The position numbers and the translations under genes were made by a program. A DNA stretch of 13,403 nt. Origin: Streptococcaceae bacterium. GTDB taxonomy: Bacteria > Bacillota > Bacilli > Lactobacillales > Streptococcaceae. Location: assembly GCA_031270215.1 (NCBI GenBank), contig JAISYB010000072.1:1-13403 (forward strand), given 5' to 3'. The first letter of the stretch is position 1, and every line of letters starts with the position of its first letter. Of the stretch, positions 1 through 5,700 are shown in pieces. Under the pieces are notes generated by a model. That model was not told the origin of the DNA. It did no database searches and was given only the letters and a program-made list of their open reading frames with translations.

Positions 1-94
1 CATTATAAAAATGGGCGCAAAAAGACTACCTGTCCTGTCCTGTCCTGTCCTGTCCTGTCCTGTCCTGTCCTGTCCTGTCCGATAGTGTAGTCAT
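1..94 (-). CDS. 5' end of a candidate phase-variable gene, currently out of frame (partial, runs off the left edge)
   Basis: On the minus strand an ATG (94-92) follows AAAGGGG with a 7-nt spacer, a convincing ribosome binding site. The reading frame is MTTLS, then three DRTGQ units, then D-R and a TAG stop at 28-26, giving 22 residues. If the repeat had 11, 8 or 14 copies, translation would instead read GSLFAPIFIM from position 30 to the window edge, a hydrophobic stretch such as begins a membrane segment. With 9 or 12 copies it stops at a TAA shortly after the tract. So only one of three frames is open beyond the tract, and the present copy number does not select it. The ATG at 3-1 lies in that open frame but has no visible Shine-Dalgarno. 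The downstream product is outside the window, so its identity is unknown. The alternative is that this is merely a non-coding microsatellite with a chance short ORF. Confidence 0.5.
31..80. repeat. Perfect pentanucleotide tandem repeat, (TGTCC)x10
   Basis: Ten uninterrupted identical copies of TGTCC (GGACA on the minus strand) with no degenerate unit, preceded by CC at 29-30 that extends the pattern slightly. A unit length not divisible by three, perfect identity and a position just inside an ORF are the hallmarks of a simple-sequence contingency locus that changes copy number by slipped-strand mispairing. All six frames across the repeat lack stop codons; on the minus strand it encodes cycles of Asp-Arg-Thr-Gly-Gln. 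The tract itself is certain; its function is inferred. Confidence 0.97.
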
Positions 95-131
95 CTTAAC
101 ACCCCTTTGTCAAGTAAAACCTCTTTTTTAT

Positions 132-145
132 TGAAACCGTTTTTA
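132..145. promoter_or_regulatory. cre-like site (possible CcpA binding) in the leader of the phase-variable ORF
   Basis: TGAAACCGTTTTTA on the plus strand, or TAAAAACGGTTTCA on the minus strand, matches the catabolite-responsive element TGWAANCGNTNWCA with a single mismatch in either orientation. It lies between the predicted -10 (156-161) and the ATG at 94, a place where CcpA binding usually represses. AT-rich DNA yields such matches by chance, so this is only suggestive. Confidence 0.3.
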
Positions 146-155
146 AACTAACTAC

Positions 156-164
156 ATTTTAACA
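156..164 (-). promoter_or_regulatory. Extended -10 promoter for the phase-variable ORF
   Basis: The minus strand reads TGTTAAAAT, an extended -10 (TGn plus TAAAAT). No good -35 sits 17 nt upstream, but extended -10 promoters can do without one. Transcription would begin near 149, leaving a leader of about 55 nt before the ATG at 94. Confidence 0.4.
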
Positions 165-309
165 CGAAAGTTAGAAAAAAGAAAGCGGAAACTTAATAAA
201 TGTTTATAATTAAAAAAATGCAAAATATTTTGTGGAGATGAACAAAGAAACCGCTTGAAATCAATGTTTCCACAAATGAATTTCATGCGATTTTCCTTTT
301 TTAAAGAGT

Positions 310-365
310 TTGGCTCAGACTCAGGTGTTAAATTTTCAGAACAGTCCAATTTGACATTGAGCCAA
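310..365. repeat. 8-bp inverted repeat downstream of the small secreted-protein gene
   Basis: TTGGCTCA (310-317) and TGAGCCAA (358-365) are perfect inverted copies 40 nt apart, starting 8 nt past the stop of the gene at 374-655. It could form a hairpin at the end of that transcript, but the loop is long and no clean T-run follows on the minus strand, so it is not a convincing intrinsic terminator. Apart from this, 165-373 shows nothing I can identify; it is AT-rich with no credible gene. Confidence 0.35.
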
Positions 366-373
366 GATTCTGC

Positions 374-655
374 TTACTTTATCGGTTCACCATTTTCATC
401 AACTAGAATAGCACCTTCCGGTAAAGAGTTTAATAAATCACGTTGTTCTTCAGTTGACATTTCTTTAAAAGATTGTGCTTTTTCTGCGATCTGACAATTA
501 TTATCTGAGGGCGACCAGCCGACAAAAGAACCCGCTTGAGTTTCATCAGCAAAACCTGCCGTTTTTGTTTCTAAAGCAACATGATTAGGTTTAACAAATA
601 AAACAATTAAGCCAATTAAAGAAATCCCCGCTACCAAAATATTTTTCTTGTTCAT
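374..655 (-). CDS. Small secreted or membrane-anchored protein of unknown function
   Basis: A 93-residue protein that I do not recognise. The start at 655 is chosen because AGGAGG (661-666) stands 5 nt before this ATG; an in-frame ATG at 691 has no such site. Residues 1-20 form a lysine-plus-hydrophobic export signal (MNKKN, then LVAGISLIGLIVLFV). The rest is acidic and hydrophilic with one cysteine (in SPSDNNCQIAEK). Near the C-terminus STEEQRDLLNSLPEGAILV resembles TDEEYQQLLESIPENAKLL of the broken ChW gene just upstream, so the two appear to be related. The paralogue continues into ChW repeats, whereas this one stops soon after the shared motif, so it is a short family member or a truncated one. 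It starts 19 nt after the pseudogene's stop and has no obvious promoter of its own, suggesting co-transcription from the promoter at 1337-1365. Existence is likely; function is unknown. Confidence 0.7.
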   Translation of the reverse strand: MNKKNILVAGISLIGLIVLFVKPNHVALETKTAGFADETQAGSFVGWSPSDNNCQIAEKAQSFKEMSTEEQRDLLNSLPEGAILVDENGEPIK

Positions 656-674
656 AACAACCTCCTTTGTTAGA

Positions 675-1294
675 TTAGAATTCTTGTTCATATAGTTGAA
701 ATTGAATTGCCTCTAGCCTTCTAGCCTGTCCTGTTGTGCCAGCATAATTACCCCATAGATATGTTGCAGTTGAATTAACCCAACCTAACCAGCCATATTC
801 TTGTACATGAACTCGATAGGTTATTCCCATTTTACCAGTGGTATATACTTGAAAAGCTTCTGTTCTAAGACCTTGTCCAACAGTTCCAGCTGTACCACCA
901 TTCGTTTTCCATGATTCCCAACCAATATTTTGAATATGAAACCTATAATAGACATTAGTTCCTAAGTTCGATGCTGTTAATCGTAAGGCCTCTAGTCTTT
1001 TAGCTTATCCTGTTACACCTGCAATGTAGTTATTTTTTAAAACATCTCCCATCCATAATCTTGTATATGTGATTGGTGATATAATCCTGTTAAAGCGCGT
1101 TGCCGTTCTTGTGCGTTATACTCATCATTGCTCAATAATTTAGCGTTTTCCGGAATTGACTCCAGTAGTTGCTGGTATTCTTCGTCCGTGAAAACAGTTC
1201 CTTGACTTACTACATCTGCATTGACATTTAACTTAAATACCACTCCTAGAAATAATAGCAATCCCAATACAATCAAACCTTTGATTTTCCTCAG
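675..1294 (-). pseudogene. Broken gene for a secreted ChW-repeat protein (frameshift plus nonsense mutation)
   Basis: The intact N-terminal frame has a lysine-rich start, a strongly hydrophobic signal segment (GLIVLGLLLFLGVVF) and a possible cleavage site after VNA, then a TDEEYQQLLESIPENAKLL motif, then HIQDYGW, the start of a ChW repeat, before a TAA at 1037-1039. Dropping into the next frame near 1041-1050 restores the repeat (NNYIAGVTG), which hits a second TAA at 1005-1007 where a Gln codon is expected (GVTG-stop-AKRLEAL, compare GTTGQARRLEAI). From there the frame is open to the TAA at 675-677 and encodes the remaining ChW repeats, with HIQNIGWESW, GTVGQGLRTEAF, HVQEYGWLGW and GTTGQARRLEAI. 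ChW repeats (YxxHVQxxGWxxW...GTxGQxxRLEAI) are known from surface-associated and secreted Gram-positive proteins and are thought to bind cell envelope or extracellular ligands. There are three repeats and no catalytic domain. Two independent lesions argue for real decay, not one sequencing error. Confidence 0.85.
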
Positions 1295-1309
1295 ATAAAT
1301 TTCCTCCCC
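1292..1309 (-). promoter_or_regulatory. Strong Shine-Dalgarno pointing to a CTG (lost ATG?) start for the ChW gene
   Basis: An ATG at 1324 opens the frame, but the predicted transcription start near 1330 would leave only about 6 nt of leader and no ribosome site. Within the frame GGGGAGGA lies 7-8 nt before a CTG (1294-1292), followed by RKIKGLIVLG, a standard signal-peptide beginning. Either CTG is a weak start or an original ATG has mutated, consistent with the decay seen elsewhere in the gene. Confidence 0.5.
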
Positions 1310-1336
1310 TAAAAAGTTAAACATTCCCTCGACGTA

Positions 1337-1365
1337 ATTATATACTAGCTCGGTATTTTTTGTAA
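1337..1365 (-). promoter_or_regulatory. Sigma-A promoter for the ChW pseudogene and downstream small gene
   Basis: On the minus strand TTACAA (1360-1365) is separated by exactly 17 nt from a perfect TATAAT (1337-1342). Transcription would start near 1330 and run leftward through the pseudogene and the small secreted-protein gene. Confidence 0.75.
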
Positions 1366-1382
1366 CTGAAATCTAATAATAT

Positions 1383-1523
1383 TTATCTTTTTTTCAAAAA
1401 CTGCCACCATTTTTTACTAATTTTAAGCAATAACGTTTTCAATTCAAAAATTTCTTGTATTTTTAGCTGTAATTGTTGTTGTCGTTCTAATATCTCGTAT
1501 AATTTTTTGATTGATGTTTTAAG
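1383..1523 (-). other. 46-codon coiled-coil ORF remnant without a start codon
   Basis: The minus frame between a TGA at 1524-1526 and a TAA at 1383-1385 encodes a glutamine- and leucine-rich, heptad-like segment (KKLYEILERQQQLQLKI) ending in a basic aromatic tail (KKWWQFLKKR). There is no ATG or GTG and no ribosome site, so as it stands it is probably not translated. Its protein-like composition suggests the tail of a deleted gene; chance is the alternative. The rest of the 1366-1636 gap is AT-rich and otherwise holds only the inverted repeat at 1532-1569 and a weak cre-like match at 1428-1441 (TGAAAACGTTATTG on the minus strand). Confidence 0.3.
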
Positions 1524-1531
1524 TCAGTTGC

Positions 1532-1569
1532 GTGCGAAACAAAACAGAGGCTGGAACAAAGTTTCGCAC
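1532..1569. repeat. 9-bp perfect inverted repeat enclosing a GAGGCTGGAAC element
   Basis: GTGCGAAAC (1532-1540) and GTTTCGCAC (1561-1569) are perfect inverted copies around a 20-nt loop containing AGAGGCTGGAACAAA. It lies 68 nt past the stop of the S1-protein gene. No T-run follows on either strand, so it is not a typical intrinsic terminator. The GAGGCTGG-AC-AAA core resembles a short intergenic hairpin sequence I associate with streptococci and enterococci; that link is from memory and untested. Confidence 0.55.
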
Positions 1570-1636
1570 CTAGTTTAATCTTTGCGATTTACGAGGGTCA
1601 CTATAACAATTCGTTTCGACCGACTTTCAAATTACA

Positions 1637-2017
1637 TCATTTCGTTTTGTCTTGACAATTTTTCAAATAAGCCAAATCTTCCTTAATCCATTTGGGTAAA
1701 GCGTGTCGCAATGTCACAAAGCCGATTCTTTGATTACGATTGGTGAAGTATCGTTTCCACCCTTTAGTCTGCACTTCAGAATTTTGATTAAGTATCCGAA
1801 TTGATAGGCTAATTTTTTTGGAAAATTCATCAATATCAATTACCTGCACACGAATTTTTTGATTAATCTTTAGGACATCATGGATATTTTTGACAAATCC
1901 CGCCTTCATTTCTGAAACATGAATTAATCCCTGCGTGTGACTATCTAGCTGTACAAAAGCTCCATAGGGCTGAAGTCCTGTCACTGTTCCGATTAATATA
2001 TCGCCAATTTTAACCAT
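1637..2017 (-). CDS. cvfD: S1-domain RNA-binding regulator, CvfD / GSP13 (YugI) family
   Basis: A 126-residue protein. Residues 2-75 form one S1 (OB-fold) RNA-binding domain with the typical order GDILIGTVTGLQPYGAFVQL, GLIHVSEM, and a closing ISLSIR. Residues 76-126 are a basic C-terminal tail (GWKRYFTNRNQRIGFVTLRHALPKWIKEDL) typical of this family and absent from ribosomal protein S1. Family members (general stress protein 13 in Bacillus, CvfD in pneumococcus) bind RNA or ribosomes and affect stress responses and virulence-related expression post-transcriptionally. The ATG is preceded by GGAGAAAGCT. The gene starts 21 nt after the end of ppiB, so the two probably share a transcript. Family assignment is firm; the exact targets cannot be read from sequence. 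Confidence 0.87.
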   Translation of the reverse strand: MVKIGDILIGTVTGLQPYGAFVQLDSHTQGLIHVSEMKAGFVKNIHDVLKINQKIRVQVIDIDEFSKKISLSIRILNQNSEVQTKGWKRYFTNRNQRIGFVTLRHALPKWIKEDLAYLKNCQDKTK

Positions 2018-2038
2018 AGCTTTCTCCGATTTCTAAGA

Positions 2039-2626
2039 CTATTCCGAAATAATCACTTGTTCAATCACAACATCATCTTTTGGCTTATCTTGAAAACCAA
2101 CCGCAACTGCTGCAATCTTATCCAAGACTTGATAGCTTGCCTCATCTATCAAATGCCCGAAAACAGTATGCCTAAAATCTAACCACGGTGTCCCGCCATT
2201 GTCATATGCCTCAACGATTTCACTCGGAAATCCGGCGCCTTCCAGCTGAGCTTTCAGCCCCGGCTCTTTGGTTGACTTTTGAACGATGAAAAATTGTGAG
2301 CCATTCGTATTTGCGCCAGCATTTGCCATTGATAATGCGCCGCGTAAATTAAAAACATTTTTTGAAAACTCGTCTTCAAACTTTTCGCCATAGATACTCT
2401 CGCCGCCCATACCTGTTCCAGTCGGATCGCCGCCTTGAATCATGAAATCCTTGATTATTCGGTGAAAAATCACGCCGTCGTAATAACCTCGCTTAGCAAG
2501 TTCAACGAAATTCTTAACCGTCTTTGGTGCTTCCTCAGGAAATAATTGAATATTCAAATCTCCCAAATTCGTTCTAATCGTTGCACGTGCGCCTTTAACA
2601 TTTGCTAAATCTAATTGTGGATACAT
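2039..2626 (-). CDS. ppiB: Cytoplasmic cyclophilin-type peptidyl-prolyl cis-trans isomerase
   Basis: A 195-residue protein with no signal peptide, so cytoplasmic. It catalyses cis-trans isomerisation of X-Pro bonds during protein folding. Cyclophilin signatures run in order: NLGDLNIQLFPEEAPKTVKNF (about 20-40), the catalytic FHRIIKDFMIQGGDP (about 54-68) with its Arg, Phe and Gln, GTGMGGES, the substrate-lining MANAGANTNGSQFFI (about 100-114), and WLDFRHTVFGHL (about 148-159), which keeps the Trp associated with drug binding. An insertion (KSTKEPGLKAQLEGAGFPSE) makes it longer than the roughly 165-residue enterobacterial form but normal for streptococcal relatives. The start is fixed by AGGAGG (2632-2637) 5 nt before the ATG. 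A promoter lies at 2657-2685, and the S1 gene follows closely. Confidence 0.95.
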   Translation of the reverse strand: MYPQLDLANVKGARATIRTNLGDLNIQLFPEEAPKTVKNFVELAKRGYYDGVIFHRIIKDFMIQGGDPTGTGMGGESIYGEKFEDEFSKNVFNLRGALSMANAGANTNGSQFFIVQKSTKEPGLKAQLEGAGFPSEIVEAYDNGGTPWLDFRHTVFGHLIDEASYQVLDKIAAVAVGFQDKPKDDVVIEQVIISE

Positions 2627-2656
2627 AAAAGCCTCCTAATATTTTTTACAATTTCT

Positions 2657-2685
2657 AGTGTATGCCATTTTCAATAGTTTGTCAC
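2657..2685 (-). promoter_or_regulatory. Likely promoter for ppiB-cvfD
   Basis: GTGACA (2680-2685) is 17 nt from TACACT (2657-2662) on the minus strand, a five-of-six -35 with a modest -10. Transcription would begin near 2650, 24 nt before the ppiB start codon. The remainder of the 2627-2762 gap has no clear terminator for polC. Confidence 0.45.
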
Positions 2686-2762
2686 TAAAACCGAGCGCTA
2701 AAACTTGCAGCTCCTTAGATAAATACCTGCTTTCACTAAATGCCGTCATGAATTTTTCCTGA

Positions 2763-5700
2763 TTACCAACCTAAATCATCAAACAGTGTCAGCTGATTAT
2801 CCTCTGGAATATTGTGTAAAATGCCAAGACTATCAAACTTTTCAATCAATGTGCTGGATACTCTCGCACGACTTTTCAGCTCATTCTTTGATAAAAACTC
2901 ACCGTCACTTCTAGCTGCAACAATTTGATTGGCAACGTTTAGTCCTAAACCGTCCACTGTGGTAAAAGGCGGAATGAGTGATTTGCCATCATCAGAGATG
3001 ATAAAATGATCCGCTGCGGAATGATATAAATCAAGCTTGGCAAATGTAAAACCACGTTCTAGCATTTCATTACAAATTTCTAGGGTTCCAAGTAGCGCCA
3101 CCTCAACCTTACTTGCTTCATTGCCTTTTTCTCTGATTTCAGTCATTTTACGTTTGACCGATTCCTTACCTTCAGTCATGACGCCAATATCAAATGCCGC
3201 TGCTCGGATAGAAAAATAAGCACAGTAGTAATAAATCGGCTGGTGCACCTTGAACCATGCGACACGCAATGCCATGAGGACATAGGCTGCTGCATGGGCT
3301 TTTGGAAACATATACTTGATTTTAAGACATGAATCAATATACCACTCAGGTACATTTTGCTTGCGCATCTCCGTTTGCCACTCGTCTGGAATACCTTTAC
3401 CTTTACGAACGCCCTCCATAATCTTAAACGCCAAGCCACTCTCAAGCCCCGCATGAATCAGATAGACCATGATATCGTCCCGACAACCAATTACATTCGC
3501 AAGATTAGCTGTCTTATTCTTGATTAATTCTTGCGCATTACCCAGCCAAACGTCAGTACCATGTGATAATCCTGAAATTTGTAAAAGCTCCGCAAATGTT
3601 TTAGGGTGTGTTTCCTCAAGCATGCCACGAACAAAGCTTGTCCCAAACTCAGGCACGCCAAGTGTACCGGTCTTCGAGAAAATCTGCTGAGCACTCACGC
3701 CAAGTACCTCTGGGCTAGAAAATATCTTCATTACCTCCGGATCATCTGCTGGAATTGTCTTTGGATCAATACCTGACAAGTCTTGCAGCATCCGAATCAT
3801 CGTTGGATCATCATGACCTAGAATGTCTAACTTTAAAATATTGTCATGAATGGAGTGAAAATCAAAGTGGGTTGTTTTCCATTCCGATGTGACATCATCT
3901 GCCGGATATTGAATCGGAGAGAAGTCATTGACGTCCATATAGCTCGGAATAACAATAATCCCCCCAGGATGTTGTCCGGTCGTCCGCTTAACTCCATTTG
4001 AACCTAAGGCAAGACGAGTCTTTTCAGCATTGGAAAAAGACTTATGATAATCCTCCTCGTAGCCTGAAACAAAGCCAAATGCCGTCCGCTCAGCAACCGT
4101 ACCAATCGTTCCGGCACGATAGGCATAATCTTCGCCAAAAATTTCCTTGGTGTAATTATGTGCTTGTGGTTGATATTCTCCTGAGAAGTTCAAGTCAATA
4201 TCGGGTACCTTATCACCATAAAACCCTAAAAAAGTTTCAAAAGGAATATCATGTCCGTCCTTATGAAGCCTAGCATCACATTTTGGACAATTTTTCTCAG
4301 GCATATCATAGCCTGAACCAAAAGTACCGTCATCGTAAAACTCGGAATATTTACAGTTCGGACAGACATAATGCGGTGCAAGTGGATTGACTTCGGTAAT
4401 CCCTGTCATTGTTGCGACAAATGATGAACCGACTGAACCACGAGAGCCGACTAAGTATCCATCATCATTTGATTTCTTAACTAGCTTTTGAGAAATCAGA
4501 TAAATCACGGCAAAACCATTTCCTATGATTGATTTTAATTCCTTTTCAATTCGTAAATCTACCAAATCCGGCAGTGGATTACCATACATCTCAAAAGCAT
4601 TATCATAGGTCATCTTGACAATTTGCTCCTCAGAGCCTTCAATATACGGCGTATATAAATCCTTCTTAACCGGTGTGATCTTCTCAAAGCTTTCTGCCAA
4701 TCGCTTAGGATTAGTAATTACTAACTCACGTGCTTTAGCCTCTCCCAAAAAGTGAAACTCGTCCAACATTTCATCTGTTGTCCGAAAATGTACTTTAGGT
4801 AAGGCAATCATTCGCTCATTGCCACCAATCCTCATTGGGCGATTAATCTCGTTACCTGGTCCCAGTCCTCTAACGATAATCTCGCGGAAAACGGCATCTT
4901 CTTCATCCAGATAATGAACATTCCCTGTCGCAAGCACCGGTCGGTCTAACTCCTCACCCAGACGAATTAAATCACACAGAATACTTTCAAGCTCACTTTC
5001 ATCCTTAATCGTTTCCTTTTCAATCAATGGCTGATAAACCGATTTTGGCATCACTTCTATAAAATCATAAAACGCTGCAATTTCTTTAGCTGCCTCGTAG
5101 CCTTTTGATAAGACTGCATCAAAGACCTCGCCTTTCTCACAAGCACTACCGACAATCAATCCCTCTCTTAGTTTTACAAGTAAAGATTTAGGCACACGCG
5201 GAACACGTTCAAAATAGTGCACATTTGACTCTGACACCATTTGAAATAAATGCTTCAGCCCTGCCTGTGTTTTAGCGTAAACGGTGGCATGTGTTGGTCT
5301 GGCACGCTTATAGGAAAATTTATCCACCACCTTAACATTTAAATCAATCAAATCACTAACGCCTAATCTTTCTAATGCGTCCTCTAGGAAGATGAACAAT
5401 AACCGTCCAGTTGCCTCAGCATCTGCATCAGCTTGGTGATGATTTTCTAAAATAATCTTAAATCGCTTGGTTAATGGTCCTAAGCCGTGACGTTTAATCT
5501 CCGGATTAAGATTTCTTGAAAATTCCAAGGTATCAATCACAGGTTGAGTAATCTCGGGCAAGCCGTGACGCTGATAGTTAACATTCATAAATCCAACGTC
5601 AAAAGACGCATTGTGAGCAACTAAGATTGAGCCTTCGCAAAACTTTTGAAACTCCTCTAGGACAAATGCCAAGGGCTTGGCTTTTTCTTTAATCATCTCA

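Noticed and set aside
31..80. The tandem array as a CRISPR or replication iteron cluster
   Set aside because: Units are 5 bp with no spacers and no adjacent cas or rep gene; it is a simple-sequence repeat.
152..349. 65-codon minus-strand ORF downstream of the small secreted gene
   Set aside because: No ribosome binding site at its start, AT-driven composition (runs of Phe, Asn, Lys), and no domain-like pattern.
656..691. Upstream in-frame ATG that would add 12 residues to the small secreted protein
   Set aside because: No Shine-Dalgarno, it would overlap the end of the ChW coding sequence, and the ATG at 655 has an ideal AGGAGG site followed by a typical signal peptide start.
3176..3454. 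ORFs on either strand inside polC (also 3037-3219, 3469-3690 and 3998-4273)
   Set aside because: They lie entirely within the well-conserved polC frame, lack ribosome sites and encode low-complexity or unlikely sequences.
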